Of a DNA stretch of 43,054 nucleotides, positions 15,922-25,355 are shown in pieces. Each line of letters opens with the position of its first letter. Position 1 is the stretch's first letter. The stretch is from assembly GCA_949293185.1 (NCBI GenBank), contig CASFCQ010000013.1, forward strand, positions 1 to 43,054, in the 5' to 3' direction. A program made the translations under genes and the position numbers. Source of the stretch: an uncultured bacterium (GTDB lineage Bacteria; Cyanobacteriota; Vampirovibrionia; Gastranaerophilales; Gastranaerophilaceae). The notes beneath the pieces are model-generated. The model was not told the DNA's origin and did not search any database. It saw only the letters and a program-made list of their open reading frames with translations.

Positions 15922-17318
15922 TAAATCAATTCTCCTCTCAAATGCCAGGTGCTCGCTCCAGTAATTTTTACGTTTACAAATGCCCCGACAAGATTTTTAT
16001 CTCCGGCAAAGTGCACAATTTTGTTATTTCTTGCCCTCCCTGCCAGAATAATATTATTATCTTTTTCTTCAAATGATTCAACGAGAATCTCAAAAATTTT
16101 GCCGACACATTTTTTATTTGATTTTATACAGGCTTCTCTGTTTTTTTCATTCAAACGTGCCAGCCTGTCGGATTTTGTTTCTTCATCAATAAATTTGTCT
16201 GTCCATTTAGCCGCTTTGGTTTTTACCCTCGGAGAATATGCCGCTGTATTGGAGTAATCGAGTTCAAATTCGTCAATAGCACTTAAAGTATCTAAAAACT
16301 CTTCTTCTGTTTCTCCGGGGAATCCGGCAATAAAGTCCGAAGTAATAGCCACATTTTCAAAAGTATTTCTGATTTTTTTGACAATTTCACCATACTGCTG
16401 CCTGTCGTAGCGGCGGTTCATTTCCTTTAATACTTTTGAATTTCCCGATTGCATGGGAATATGGAAAAATTCACAAACCTTGTCACATTCTTTAACCGCT
16501 TTTATTAAATCATCTGAGATATCTGTAGGATATGATGTAACAAATCTTATGCGGAATTTTCCGTCAATTTTGTTTAAATCCCTTAAAAGATTGGCGAGTG
16601 TAACCTCTCTGCCGTCATAATCTCTTTCAGGGTCTAATTTTTTTCCATAGCTGTCTACGTTTTGCCCGAGCAGTGTGATTTCTTTATATCCTTCATTGAT
16701 TGCTTTTTTAGCTTCTTCCAGAATTTCAGCAGGCTTTCTGCTTCTTTCTCTGCCTCTTGTGAACGGAACAATACAGTATGTACAAAAGTTATCACACCCT
16801 TCCATTATTGGAATCCAGGCATTAAGACTTTTGGCGCGTTTGATTTCGTATTTAGCTTCTTCTTCGCCGTCTGTAAATTTTTTAGGTGTTTCATTGGTTG
16901 CACAGACTCTTTCTCCGTCATTGATTCTTTTTATCAAGTCAGGCAATTCATAAACATTATTTGTACCAAACACCAAATCCACATACGGAAAACGTTTTAA
17001 AAGTTTTTCTTTATCCTGCTGCGCTACACATCCGCAAAAAGCTATTTTAATATTTCTAAAAGGCTTGCCCTGCAATTCTTTTTGCCGTTCATCACTTTTC
17101 CACTTTCCCCACACTCCGACAAGGCTGTATGCTTTGTCTGCAGAGAGCTGGCGGATTGAACATGTGTTGACCATCAACAAATCCGCATCTTTAGGCTCTT
17201 GAGTTTCTTCATAGCCAAAGTGAGAAAGCATACCGAGTATTCGTTCTGTGTCAGATTTATTCATCTGGCAGCCCATTGTTTCTATATAAACTTTTTTTGT
17301 AAAATTCTTATTTTCCAT
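15921..17318 (-). CDS. miaB: tRNA-2-methylthio-N6-dimethylallyladenosine synthase
   Basis: A radical SAM methylthiotransferase that adds the 2-methylthio group at A37 of tRNAs reading UNN codons. Counting from an upstream TTG in frame at 17336, the N-terminal cluster cysteines are C23 (TMGCQMNKSDT), C59 (NTCSIRQ) and C101 or C103 (CGCVAQ). The radical SAM triad is C181, C185 and C188 (EGCDNFCTYCIVP), and a C-terminal TRAM domain ends the protein. I chose the ATG at 17318 (MENKNFTKK): the TTG lies upstream of a TATAAT at 17326-17331 and has no ribosome binding site. Protein length is then 465 residues, usual for the family. Two secreted paralogues and dapA follow. Confidence 0.95.
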   Translation of the reverse strand: MENKNFTKKVYIETMGCQMNKSDTERILGMLSHFGYEETQEPKDADLLMVNTCSIRQLSADKAYSLVGVWGKWKSDERQKELQGKPFRNIKIAFCGCVAQQDKEKLLKRFPYVDLVFGTNNVYELPDLIKRINDGERVCATNETPKKFTDGEEEAKYEIKRAKSLNAWIPIMEGCDNFCTYCIVPFTRGRERSRKPAEILEEAKKAINEGYKEITLLGQNVDSYGKKLDPERDYDGREVTLANLLRDLNKIDGKFRIRFVTSYPTDISDDLIKAVKECDKVCEFFHIPMQSGNSKVLKEMNRRYDRQQYGEIVKKIRNTFENVAITSDFIAGFPGETEEEFLDTLSAIDEFELDYSNTAAYSPRVKTKAAKWTDKFIDEETKSDRLARLNEKNREACIKSNKKCVGKIFEILVESFEEKDNNIILAGRARNNKIVHFAGDKNLVGAFVNVKITGASTWHLRGELI

Positions 17319-17325
17319 AAGAAAA

Positions 17326-17331
17326 ATTATA
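17326..17331 (-). promoter_or_regulatory. -10 box for miaB, leaderless arrangement
   Basis: On the minus strand TATAAT (17331-17326) is followed by seven bases and then the ATG at 17318, with no Shine-Dalgarno sequence. This predicts transcription starting at the start codon and argues against the in-frame TTG further upstream. Confidence 0.5.
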
Positions 17332-17456
17332 GGCAAAACATGAGTGAAGTAAAATAAGGACTAATATGTAACAAATTATTTATCAATCTGCAAATTTTGG
17401 CAAAAGAAAATCTTTAGACGTTTTTACAGGCATAAAACAAGAAAGGGGATTCTTAT

Positions 17457-17900
17457 ATGTTTCAAGTGACAAGGCTTGCGGCAAAAGCAACAACTTTAGG
17501 CAGAAAAGTAGTAAACAATGTAGAAAAAGGCAAATTAAAACCCGAAAATTTCAGCGAGCAATTGAATACCTTCTATAAAAATGCGCAGGATATAGCACCT
17601 TCTCAAAAAAACTTTTTTAAAAAAGTAAAAGCCTGGTTGACTGCATTTAAAGAAAACTATCAAAAAGCAAAAACAAATATAAAAGGAGAAGTTGAATATA
17701 TAAAAAATAAACAATACAAAGACAGCAATATAGCGAAAACATCAAAAAGTGACGACAAAAAATTTTCCAAAATTACAAAAAAATTTGTAATGCAAATATT
17801 CAAACTGCAAATGAAAAACTTAAAATCCGAAATAAAAATATTAAAAAATAATGCTAAAATACAAACCATTATGGAAAAAACGACAGAGAAAGCACAATAA
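17457..17900 (+). CDS. Lysine-rich helical protein, unknown function
   Basis: A 147-residue, strongly basic protein (about a quarter lysine) that looks almost entirely helical: RLAAKATTLGRKVVNNVEKG, WLTAFKENYQKAKTN, FVMQIFKLQMKNLKSEIKIL. It has no signal peptide, membrane helix or cysteine. I do not recognise a family; charge and coiled-coil character would fit nucleic-acid or membrane-surface binding, which is conjecture. GAAAGGGGA lies ten bases before the ATG. It is transcribed alone and ends at a terminator shared with ftsH. Confidence 0.6.
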   Translation: MFQVTRLAAKATTLGRKVVNNVEKGKLKPENFSEQLNTFYKNAQDIAPSQKNFFKKVKAWLTAFKENYQKAKTNIKGEVEYIKNKQYKDSNIAKTSKSDDKKFSKITKKFVMQIFKLQMKNLKSEIKILKNNAKIQTIMEKTTEKAQ

Positions 17901-17917
17901 AAAATAAAATTAACAAT

Positions 17918-17951
17918 AAAAAATCCGACTCTTTTAAGAATCGGATTTTTT
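17918..17951. terminator. Bidirectional intrinsic terminator
   Basis: AAAAAATCCGA (17918-17928) pairs with TCGGATTTTTT (17941-17951), with A- and T-runs on both flanks, between the convergent lysine-rich gene and ftsH. Confidence 0.88.
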
Positions 17952-17968
17952 ATGTTTAAAAACAACTC

Positions 17969-19885
17969 TTATAAATCATGGTGTTGTCTTTTTTCTTCAA
18001 CACGTTTCATTATTTCTTCAAATTCTTCTTCATCAAGAGTTTCTCTTTCAAGAAGTTCTTTTGCAATAACTTCTAACATATCTCTGTTGCCTAACAGAAG
18101 TTCTTTTGCCAGATTGTATCTTTCATCAACAATCTTTTTAACTTCTCTGTCGATATCAGCAGCAATTTCTTCCGAGTAATCTCTTGAATGACCGAAATCT
18201 CTGCCCATAAACACGTGTTCTTCGCTCTTGCCGTATGCCATATTACCCATTTTAAAAGACATACCGTAAGTTGTAACCATGTTTCTTGCAGTAGCGGTAA
18301 CTTTTTCAAGGTCATTTTGCGCACCTGTTGTAATTGAATCAGGTCCGTAAATGATTTCTTCCGCAACACGACCGCCAAGAAGCATTGTGATTCTGTCTAA
18401 CAGTTGTGATTTTTTCAATGTCAAATGATCTTTCTCAGGCAGTGTCATTGTAACACCAAGAGCCATACCTCTCGGGATAATTGATACTTTGTGAAGAGGG
18501 TCGGTATTTTTAAGAAGTTTTGCCAGCAATGCGTGACCGACTTCATGATAAGCAGTGTTTTCTTTTTCCTCATCTGATATGATTCTGCTTTTCTTTTCAG
18601 GACCTGCAATTACTTTATCAATAGCTTCTTCTAAATCGGGCATATCGATTTTGTCCTGATTTTTACGAGCGGCAAGCAATGCAGCTTCGTTTAAAAGGTT
18701 CTGCAAATCAGCACCTGTAAAGCCTGGAGTTCTTTTAGCAAGAACTTTTAAATCAACATCATCAGCAAGAGGTTTGTTCTTTGCATGAACTTTAAGAATC
18801 TGTTCTCTGCCTAAAATATCAGGTCTGTGAACAACAATCTGTCTGTCAAAACGACCCGGTCTTAAAAGAGCGTTATCTAAGATATCAGGTCTGTTTGTTG
18901 CTGCGATAACGATGATATTTGTATTTTCATCAAAACCGTCCATTTCAACAAGCAGCTGGTTTAAAGTTTGTTCTCTTTCATCGTGACCGCCGCCCATGCC
19001 GGCACCTCTTTGACGCCCTACAGCATCGATTTCATCAATAAATATAATACAGGGCTGGTGTTTTTTAGCCTGCTCAAACAAATCCCTTACACGCGAAGCC
19101 CCAACACCTACAAACATTTCAACAAAGTCTGAACCGCTTATTGAAAAGAAAGGCACACCTGCTTCTCCGGCAACGGCTTTTGCCATTAAAGTTTTACCTG
19201 TACCGGGCACACCGACAAGCAACACGCCTTTGGGGATTTTAGCTCCGAGTTTGATATATTTTTCACCGTTTTTAAGAAAGTCTACAATTTCTTCCAGTTC
19301 CTGCTTTTCTTCATCAATGCCGGCAACATCGTTAAAGGTTACTTTTACTTTGCTGTCGAGCATAAGCTTAGCTTTGCTTTTACCAAAAGACATAGCCTGA
19401 GAACCGCCTGATTGAAGAGTTTTAGCCATTAGAATAACAAAGCCGATTATTAACAACAGCGGCAATACTGTAGATAAAATTGCAATAAGCTGGGAAGAAT
19501 CGCTTGGTTTTTTAACATTTACGTCTACTTTGCTTGCTTCCAGTTTTTCATACAAAGTATTGTCATTAAGCGGAATCATAACTCTGTACTGAACACTCGG
19601 AGCAGCAGCAAGACGTTTTGCATTCATAACACCTGTAAAAGAATTTGTATTCTGTACAGGTTCAGAAACCTTTTGTGCTGCACCTTTTTGCTTAACGGGT
19701 TTGGCTATCAGCACATCTCTGTCAATCTGTACAGATTCGATTTGTCCGCTTTTAACTTTTGACAGGAATTGAGAGTAAGAAATATCCTGTGTACTTGTGG
19801 TTTGCGCAGGGAAAAGCATTGACCCCAAACAAAGTACAAGCAGAATAACTACTATCCAAATTCCCGTTGATTGGCTTTTGTTCAT
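17969..19885 (-). CDS. ftsH: ATP-dependent zinc metalloprotease FtsH
   Basis: A 638-residue membrane AAA protease that degrades misfolded membrane proteins and some regulators. Membrane helices lie at about 8-25 and 133-153 and flank a periplasmic domain. The AAA module has Walker A GVPGTGKT (225-232), Walker B IIFIDEID (280-287) and the second region of homology with an arginine finger ([18 protein letters not shown]). The protease site is HEVGH (447-451). The C-terminus is a charged coiled coil ([20 protein letters not shown]). GAGGAAA precedes the ATG. All catalytic elements are intact. Confidence 0.98.
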   Translation of the reverse strand: MNKSQSTGIWIVVILLVLCLGSMLFPAQTTSTQDISYSQFLSKVKSGQIESVQIDRDVLIAKPVKQKGAAQKVSEPVQNTNSFTGVMNAKRLAAAPSVQYRVMIPLNDNTLYEKLEASKVDVNVKKPSDSSQLIAILSTVLPLLLIIGFVILMAKTLQSGGSQAMSFGKSKAKLMLDSKVKVTFNDVAGIDEEKQELEEIVDFLKNGEKYIKLGAKIPKGVLLVGVPGTGKTLMAKAVAGEAGVPFFSISGSDFVEMFVGVGASRVRDLFEQAKKHQPCIIFIDEIDAVGRQRGAGMGGGHDEREQTLNQLLVEMDGFDENTNIIVIAATNRPDILDNALLRPGRFDRQIVVHRPDILGREQILKVHAKNKPLADDVDLKVLAKRTPGFTGADLQNLLNEAALLAARKNQDKIDMPDLEEAIDKVIAGPEKKSRIISDEEKENTAYHEVGHALLAKLLKNTDPLHKVSIIPRGMALGVTMTLPEKDHLTLKKSQLLDRITMLLGGRVAEEIIYGPDSITTGAQNDLEKVTATARNMVTTYGMSFKMGNMAYGKSEEHVFMGRDFGHSRDYSEEIAADIDREVKKIVDERYNLAKELLLGNRDMLEVIAKELLERETLDEEEFEEIMKRVEEKRQHHDL

Positions 19886-20031
19886 TATTATTTCCTCTAA
19901 TTATATTAGTCGTTCAGTTATAAGATTATAACACACTTTGTAAACTTATGTAAATTATAACCCAAAAATCATAAAGTTTAAATTCAATTTGCCGATACAT
20001 ATATTACAAGCAATAAGGGGTATGAAAACAA

Positions 20032-20553
20032 ATGAGTCTTGGCGTTACATTAAATACAAATAAAGGTTATATCGACACAGCTGCAATCAACGAAGTTGCA
20101 AAACAGATTTTTACAAATGCTCAATCCAAAACAACAACTTCCGATTTAACAAACGTTGATTTAACAAAATTCAGAAGACCCGAAGTAGGTATCGATTTAT
20201 ACAGCCAGAGAACAAACATTGATACAGCTAAATTTGTTGCAGTAAGAAATGCTGGTCTGGATATCAATTTAAATCAAAATTTCATTGCTAACGTTCAATA
20301 CCTCAACACAATGGCTGCATTGGATGCAACAAAAGTTCAAAAAAATGTTGAAGGTAAAATGATAGCACCTGTTGCTGAAGGCGAAAAATCAGAAGTTAAA
20401 AACATTTTCAACCTCCCGCAGACTGTTGAATTGACTAATGCAAAAACATTAGACAAAGACAAAAGAGGTTCTAACCCGTTCTCATTCTTCTCTATGAATA
20501 CAAACAAAGGCAAAGAAAAACAGGAAGAAAAAATAGTAAACATCTTTGCATAA
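20032..20553 (+). CDS. Unrecognised soluble protein rich in Asn and Thr
   Basis: A 173-residue protein with no signal peptide, membrane helix or cysteine. Asn, Thr, Asp and Lys dominate (NTNKGYIDTAAINEVAKQIF, TTTSDLTNVDLTKFRRPEVG), and the tail KGKEKQEEKIVNIFA is highly charged. I see no known domain. AAGGGGT lies 12 bases before the ATG and a strong terminator follows, so it is a single-gene unit divergent from ftsH. The regular codon usage supports a real protein. Function unknown. Confidence 0.65.
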   Translation: MSLGVTLNTNKGYIDTAAINEVAKQIFTNAQSKTTTSDLTNVDLTKFRRPEVGIDLYSQRTNIDTAKFVAVRNAGLDINLNQNFIANVQYLNTMAALDATKVQKNVEGKMIAPVAEGEKSEVKNIFNLPQTVELTNAKTLDKDKRGSNPFSFFSMNTNKGKEKQEEKIVNIFA

Positions 20554-20602
20554 TAGATTTATTATCCAAACTATCCCCTCTTAATATTATTGCTTGATTA
20601 TT

Positions 20603-20629
20603 AGATGAGTTTTTACTCATCTTTTTTTT
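20603..20629 (+). terminator. Intrinsic terminator
   Basis: AGATGAG (20603-20609) pairs with CTCATCT (20616-20622) around TTTTTA and is followed by a run of eight T. It ends the Asn/Thr-rich protein gene. Confidence 0.9.
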
Positions 20630-20648
20630 GCTCTGATAAAGAAGCGCG

Positions 20649-20711
20649 CTAAGCGCCGAATATTGTCATAATAGCAAGAACCAGACTGCCTAACGCTTCT
20701 ATAATACACAT
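20649..20711 (-). CDS. 20-residue hydrophobic peptide ORF downstream of the exoribonuclease gene
   Basis: The frame encodes MCIIEALGSLVLAIMTIFGA and stops at TAG. AGGA, overlapping the preceding gene's stop codon, lies nine bases before the ATG, so it could be translated by reinitiation. The peptide is almost wholly hydrophobic with one Glu, enough for one short membrane or amphipathic helix. The sequence GCGC-TTA-GCGC covers the stop codon. Too short for family recognition; whether it is made is unknown. Confidence 0.4.
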   Translation of the reverse strand: MCIIEALGSLVLAIMTIFGA

Positions 20712-20717
20712 AGTTAA

Positions 20718-21548
20718 TTATCCTAAATCGGCAATTGCAGTTTTACCGAACTTGGCGCTCAAATCATCTATATGATGAATCAAATATAATAAAGGTTCTA
20801 AGTCCTTTTCGTTAAGGTCGACAATAGCCCCCCATTCGGCACGTCCGTGGTGCGCAGCAATCATTTTTGCCACCGTTTTAAATCCGTGCGCCATACAGTT
20901 AGAAAATCCCCACTGGGAATGTGTAAGCCATTCTTTGGGAAAGTTTTCGTCGTATTCGATTAAACCTGATTCCGTATCTATTTTATATTCAAAAATCTTG
21001 CCGAAGTCATGCAAAATACAGGCTGCATAAACGTAGGATTTGTTAACTTTTTTATAAAGCCCTGACATAACGCATTTTGCAATCTCTAGACATTCATATG
21101 TATGTTCAACCAGCCCGCCGAGATAATTGTGGTGCATTAACCTTGCTGCAGGAGCTATTTTAAATTTTTCTTCATATTCAAACAAAAGTTCTGTTACATA
21201 TTTTTTTAAATCATCTTCTTCGATTTCATTTGCATATTCAACAATAGAATCAAAGAGTTTGTTTCTCTCTTGCTCATCAAGCCCGATTTTTGCCTCTTTT
21301 ACAAGTTCCACACTTGAAATGAGGCAGTTATTATACTTTTCATTATAAGAACCGCCGAGAATTTTGAGATGGTTGCCTGTTCTAAAAACTTTGCTGTCAT
21401 ATCTGTTAAGGGTTTCTTCCCAGAGTATGCAATTTAAAAGGGAATTGTCAGAAAGATTCTTCAATTGCAGCTTACCCATTTTAGTTCCTGCTTTTGTATC
21501 GCCGATTGAAAATATAACTATTTCATAAGTTTGTGACAAATCTAACAT
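20718..21548 (-). CDS. yhaM: YhaM-like 3'-5' exoribonuclease (OB fold plus HD domain)
   Basis: A 276-residue protein with an N-terminal OB-fold-like nucleic-acid binding region (about 8-85: GKLQLKNLSDNSLLNCILWE) and an HD metal-dependent domain (about 130-270). The HD domain carries HHNYLGGLVEHTYE, ILHDFGK (the HD pair), SQWGF, AAHHGRAEWG and HHIDDLSAKFG. Order and motifs match Bacillus YhaM/CBF1, which degrades RNA, and single-stranded DNA, from the 3' end. YhaM is about 310 residues, so this one is slightly short. GAAAGGGAAAG precedes the ATG. It diverges from the sugar nucleotidyltransferase gene. Confidence 0.85.
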   Translation of the reverse strand: MLDLSQTYEIVIFSIGDTKAGTKMGKLQLKNLSDNSLLNCILWEETLNRYDSKVFRTGNHLKILGGSYNEKYNNCLISSVELVKEAKIGLDEQERNKLFDSIVEYANEIEEDDLKKYVTELLFEYEEKFKIAPAARLMHHNYLGGLVEHTYECLEIAKCVMSGLYKKVNKSYVYAACILHDFGKIFEYKIDTESGLIEYDENFPKEWLTHSQWGFSNCMAHGFKTVAKMIAAHHGRAEWGAIVDLNEKDLEPLLYLIHHIDDLSAKFGKTAIADLG

Positions 21549-21698
21549 ACTTTCCCTTTCAGATATCCTGTAATGTTTAATATTTTATCACTAAAAGTGT
21601 ATAAATGTTAAATAATATATTAAATAAATGTACATTACAGGCGTTTTATACTACAATCTTGTTTAAGTTTTATAAAAAAGACAGCGGGAGTAAAAATC

Positions 21699-22724
21699 TT
21701 GATTAAAAAAGCAATGGTTATGGCAGCAGGAGTCGGCTCAAGACTTGACCCACTTACACAAAAAATACCCAAACCTCTTGTTCCTGTTTTAAACAAACCT
21801 GTTATGGATATACTTTTGCAAAAACTTAAAGACTATGGCATAGAAAAAGTTATTGCAAATACTCATTATCTTGCACAACAGATTCAAGAAAGATATTCAA
21901 AAAACTCTCCAGTTGATATTCAGTTTGAATATATTCACGAAGATACCCTCTCAGGTACTGCAGGCGGGGTTAAAAAATGCGAATTTTTCTTTGATGATGT
22001 TGAGGACTTTCTGGTAGTCAGCGCAGATGGTTTGCATGACGCGGATCTTGAAAAAATCATACGTTCACACAAAGAAAGCGGCTGTATTGCAACTATGGCA
22101 ATTTCTGCGGTTGCACATGAAGAAGTCTGCCACTACGGTGTTGTTGTACCGTCAGCAGAACACCTCGTTTCGGAATTTCAGGAAAAACCGGACATAGAAG
22201 AAGCAAAAAGCAACTACATCAACACAGGCATCTATGTTTTTAATAAACGTATTTTTGACTTTATACCTGAAGGTCAAAAATATGACTTTGCAAAAAACGT
22301 ATTCCCGTCACTGCTTGCAGCAGGAGAAAAAATCAATGTTTACAGAATATACTCCTACTGGTCAGATATAGGAACTATTGAACAGTATATTCAATCAAAC
22401 ATTGACGCTCTTAACAGAAAAGTTTTAATCAAAACACCCGGCATAATGAGAAAATTCAACAGTCTTTATGTTGTGGGAGAAGATACAAGGATTGATTCAA
22501 GCGTACAACTGTCCGGTAATGTTGTAATAGGCAATAATTGCTCTATCGGAAAAAACGTTACCTTAGAAAATGTAATCCTGTGGGACAACGTAAAAATTGC
22601 GCCCAATGTTACGCTTAAAAATGTTGTATGCGCTAATAACACAATAATAAACAGTCCTGTAGAAGGTAAAAATAAATGGGAGATTATAGGTCCCGACAAA
22701 GTTATAGAATATTGCAACGTATAA
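21699..22724 (+). CDS. Sugar nucleotidyltransferase, mannose-1-phosphate guanylyltransferase type
   Basis: A 341-residue enzyme with an N-terminal Rossmann-like nucleotidyltransferase (MAAGVGSRLDPLTQKIPKPL, 8-27, with the signature GxGxRLxPLT...KPL) and a C-terminal left-handed beta helix of hexapeptide repeats (about 250-330: VVIGNNCSIGKNVTLENVIL). This matches the GMPP/RmlA-like family that activates a sugar-1-phosphate with NTP; GDP-mannose is the likeliest product but glucose or heptose is possible. The start is TTG, supported by GGGAG nine bases before it and by the need to keep the first strand (IKKAMVMAAG). The DAHP synthase gene follows 23 bases downstream. Confidence 0.85.
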   Translation: MIKKAMVMAAGVGSRLDPLTQKIPKPLVPVLNKPVMDILLQKLKDYGIEKVIANTHYLAQQIQERYSKNSPVDIQFEYIHEDTLSGTAGGVKKCEFFFDDVEDFLVVSADGLHDADLEKIIRSHKESGCIATMAISAVAHEEVCHYGVVVPSAEHLVSEFQEKPDIEEAKSNYINTGIYVFNKRIFDFIPEGQKYDFAKNVFPSLLAAGEKINVYRIYSYWSDIGTIEQYIQSNIDALNRKVLIKTPGIMRKFNSLYVVGEDTRIDSSVQLSGNVVIGNNCSIGKNVTLENVILWDNVKIAPNVTLKNVVCANNTIINSPVEGKNKWEIIGPDKVIEYCNV

Positions 22725-22747
22725 AATAAAAAAGGAAAGAGCCGAAC

Positions 22748-23812
22748 ATGATAATAATAATGGAACCTAAAGCAACAGTTGAGCAAATCAACGCAGTAAA
22801 ACGCTACATGGAAAACAAAGGGTTTAAAATAATTTTAAACCATGGTGATGTCATGACAGTACTGGCTGCTATAGGGGACAAAAGACTTATTGAACCGCAG
22901 TCTGTTGCTTCTTTTGAAGGAGTAAGAGAGGTAAAACTTATTCAAGAGCCGTACAAACTGGCTTCCCGTGAATACAAAGAGGAAGATACCGTTATTGAAT
23001 TTAAAAACGGCGTAAAAATAGGCGGACTCGAAAAACCGGTTATGATGGTCGGTCCTTGCTCTGTTGAAAAAGAGTTTGACGGACTTATGCAAATCGCAAC
23101 TGCAGCAAAAGAAATGGGCTGCGAATTTTTAAGAGGCGGCGCTTTTAAACCGAGAACTTCACCCTATGACTTTCAGGGACTTGGTGAAAAGGGGCTTAAA
23201 TACCTTAAAGAAGCTGCAGAAAAAACAGGTATGCTTGTAGTTTCCGAGGTTATGGATACCGTTGATGTTGATATGTTCTGCGATTACGTTGATCTTATCC
23301 AAATCGGCGCAAGAAACATGCAAAACTTCAAACTGTTAAAAGCTGTCGGCAAATCAGGCAAGCCCGTATTACTAAAAAGAGGTCCGGCAGCAACTATACG
23401 TGAATTTTTGCTTGCTGCAGAACACATTATGGCTAATGACAACGACAAAGTAATACTTTGCGAACGCGGTGTTAAAGGATTCGATTCTACATTTACCCGC
23501 AACACGTTAGATATTGCAGCTATACCGATTATAAAAAAATATTCACATCTTCCGGTTATTGCCGACCCGAGCCACGGCACGGGCAGAAGATATCTTGTCG
23601 AGCCGATGAGCAAGGCTGCTCTTGTTGCCGGTGCTAACGGTTTGATGATAGAAATCCACAATGACCCTGACAATGCCTCATCTGACGGAGCACAGAGCCT
23701 CAGCCTTCCGCAATTCAGAGAAGTTCAAAGACATTTGAACAAAATGATAGGCAGAATTGACTACGATAACAAAGTGCTCAAAGAAGAAAGAAAAAAGGCA
23801 TCGCTAAAATAA
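22748..23812 (+). CDS. aroF: 3-deoxy-7-phosphoheptulonate synthase (type I, with N-terminal regulatory-like domain)
   Basis: A 354-residue DAHP synthase that joins phosphoenolpyruvate and erythrose-4-phosphate at the entry to the shikimate pathway. Residues about 1-75 form a ferredoxin/ACT-like domain, as in the Thermotoga enzyme. The barrel carries VGPCSVE, FKPRTSPYDFQGLG, KPVLLKRG, ILCERGVKGFDS and IADPSHGTGRR, which bind metal and phosphoenolpyruvate. Of two possible ATGs the first (22748) has GGAAAG ten bases upstream and is kept. The N-terminal domain is the usual site of feedback inhibition by aromatic amino acids in this subfamily. The stop overlaps a small downstream ORF (TAATG). Confidence 0.95.
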   Translation: MIIIMEPKATVEQINAVKRYMENKGFKIILNHGDVMTVLAAIGDKRLIEPQSVASFEGVREVKLIQEPYKLASREYKEEDTVIEFKNGVKIGGLEKPVMMVGPCSVEKEFDGLMQIATAAKEMGCEFLRGGAFKPRTSPYDFQGLGEKGLKYLKEAAEKTGMLVVSEVMDTVDVDMFCDYVDLIQIGARNMQNFKLLKAVGKSGKPVLLKRGPAATIREFLLAAEHIMANDNDKVILCERGVKGFDSTFTRNTLDIAAIPIIKKYSHLPVIADPSHGTGRRYLVEPMSKAALVAGANGLMIEIHNDPDNASSDGAQSLSLPQFREVQRHLNKMIGRIDYDNKVLKEERKKASLK

Positions 23813-23952
23813 TGAAAAAATATTCAGATAAAAAAGAAATTACATACGGCAAAAATCTAAAGCTGCATAATATTTTAAAAGACTGCTTTTTGAAATCCTT
23901 AGTCTATGAAAAAGCACTTAAAGACGATGCCGCTCAAAAACGAGCCGTTTAA
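23812..23952 (+). CDS. 46-residue basic ORF coupled to aroF
   Basis: The frame begins at an ATG that overlaps the aroF stop (TAATG) and encodes 46 residues: MKKYSDKKEITYGKNLKLHN, then ILKDCFLKSLVYEKALK and DDAAQKRAV. It is rich in Lys and has one Cys. The overlap is the same coupling used by acsD/acsC and by the CMP-sugar synthetase/DUF721 pair here, which supports translation, though there is no strong ribosome binding site of its own. No known family. Confidence 0.5.
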   Translation: MKKYSDKKEITYGKNLKLHNILKDCFLKSLVYEKALKDDAAQKRAV

Positions 23953-23992
23953 TTCTGTTAAATTTTAATAATATAAATACAATAATCCTGTT

Positions 23993-24001
23993 TGGTATAA
24001 A
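23993..24001 (+). promoter_or_regulatory. Extended -10 promoter for glmU
   Basis: TGG-TATAAA at 23993-24001 predicts transcription starting near 24008. That gives either a leaderless start at the ATG at 24010 or a 28-base leader with AGGA for the ATG at 24037. Confidence 0.5.
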
Positions 24002-24036
24002 ATATTGATATGTTTACACAAAACAGGATTATTATT

Positions 24037-25323
24037 ATGGAAAAAACTATAAAATCAATTATCCTTGCCGCAGGCAAAGGCACAAGAATGAAATCACAAA
24101 CGCCTAAAGTTCTTCACAAAATCTTTAACAAAGAACTTCTTGGCTATGTTATAGACGCAGTAAACAATACCGGTAAAGCCGAAGAAAATTATATTATTGT
24201 AGGTCATTGCGCACAGCAGGTGGAAGATTACGTTACAAAGAATTATACAAATGCAAAATGCCGTCTGCAATCACCGCAGCTGGGCACAGGTCATGCGGCA
24301 ATGCAGGCTTATGATGACTTAAAAGGCTTTGAGGGTGAAGTTTTAATACTAAACGGTGACATTCCTCTTTTAACAACGGATACACTGAATAAATTTATAG
24401 AAGAACACAGAAAAAGCAATAACGCACTCACCGTTATGTCAGCAATACTTGACGACCCGACCAACTACGGTCGTATAGTGAGAGATGAAAACGGAGATTT
24501 AATAGCTATTGTAGAAGAAAAAGATACAACAGAAGAACAGAAAAAGATTAAAGAAATTAACACCGGTGCATATTTACTTGATTGGTCAAAAGTTAATGAG
24601 GCCTTTTTAAGTTTTGATACAAATAATGCACAGCACGAATACTATTTGACAGACATTGTTAAATGGACTATTAACAAAGGACTTAAAGCACGCTCTTACG
24701 TTCTTGAAAATAATGAAGAGTCGTTCGGAATAAACTCTAAAAAACAGCTGGCTGAAGCTGCTAAAATCCTTAAAAACAGAGTTATTGACAAACTGCTGGA
24801 TGAGGGAGTAACAGTTGTTGACCCTGATACAACCTATATTTCGCCGGAAACACAAATTGAACCGGACACGATAATTTATCCCTGCACCTATATCGAAGGT
24901 AAAAACAAAATCGGCAGAGATTGTAAAATAGGTCCTTTTGCAAGGCTAAGAGGCGATGTTGAACTCGGGGACGGGGTAAAAATCGGAAATTTTGTTGAAA
25001 TCAAAAAGACAAAAATCAAAGACCACACAAATGTCTGCCACCTGAGCTATGTCGGCGACAGCACGTTAGGCAGCAATGTCAACATCGGTGCCGGCACAAT
25101 CACCGCAAACTACAACCACATTACAAAAGAAAAATTTAAAACAGTTATAGATGACAACGCTTCAACCGGATCAAATTCCGTCATTGTAGCGCCTGCTCAC
25201 ATCGGCGAGAATGCATCTATAGGTGCTGGGTCTGTAATCAGCAAGGATATTGAAGCAAACGCGCTTGGCTTAACAAGAGCACCGTTAAAAATATTAAAAG
25301 GCTGGTTTGACAGATTTAAATAA
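24037..25323 (+). CDS. glmU: Bifunctional UDP-N-acetylglucosamine pyrophosphorylase / glucosamine-1-phosphate acetyltransferase
   Basis: GlmU makes UDP-GlcNAc for peptidoglycan and lipid A: the C-terminal domain acetylates glucosamine-1-phosphate and the N-terminal domain adds UMP. The N-terminal part has IILAAGKGTRMKSQTPKVLH and the metal-binding LNGDIP. The C-terminal half is a left-handed beta helix, ending with CHLSYVGDSTLGSNVNIGAG and TITANYN, the acetyltransferase site. From the ATG at 24037 (MEKTIKS) the protein has 428 residues; AGGA lies eight bases upstream. An in-frame ATG at 24010 would add nine residues and sits directly after an extended -10, so a leaderless longer form is possible. 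Confidence 0.96.
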   Translation: MEKTIKSIILAAGKGTRMKSQTPKVLHKIFNKELLGYVIDAVNNTGKAEENYIIVGHCAQQVEDYVTKNYTNAKCRLQSPQLGTGHAAMQAYDDLKGFEGEVLILNGDIPLLTTDTLNKFIEEHRKSNNALTVMSAILDDPTNYGRIVRDENGDLIAIVEEKDTTEEQKKIKEINTGAYLLDWSKVNEAFLSFDTNNAQHEYYLTDIVKWTINKGLKARSYVLENNEESFGINSKKQLAEAAKILKNRVIDKLLDEGVTVVDPDTTYISPETQIEPDTIIYPCTYIEGKNKIGRDCKIGPFARLRGDVELGDGVKIGNFVEIKKTKIKDHTNVCHLSYVGDSTLGSNVNIGAGTITANYNHITKEKFKTVIDDNASTGSNSVIVAPAHIGENASIGAGSVISKDIEANALGLTRAPLKILKGWFDRFK

Positions 25324-25355
25324 TTTTATAACATCAACAGCAGCAAAAACATTTT

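Noticed and set aside
17319-17336. TTG start for miaB six codons upstream of the ATG
   Set aside because: It lies upstream of the TATAAT that should drive the gene and has no ribosome binding site.
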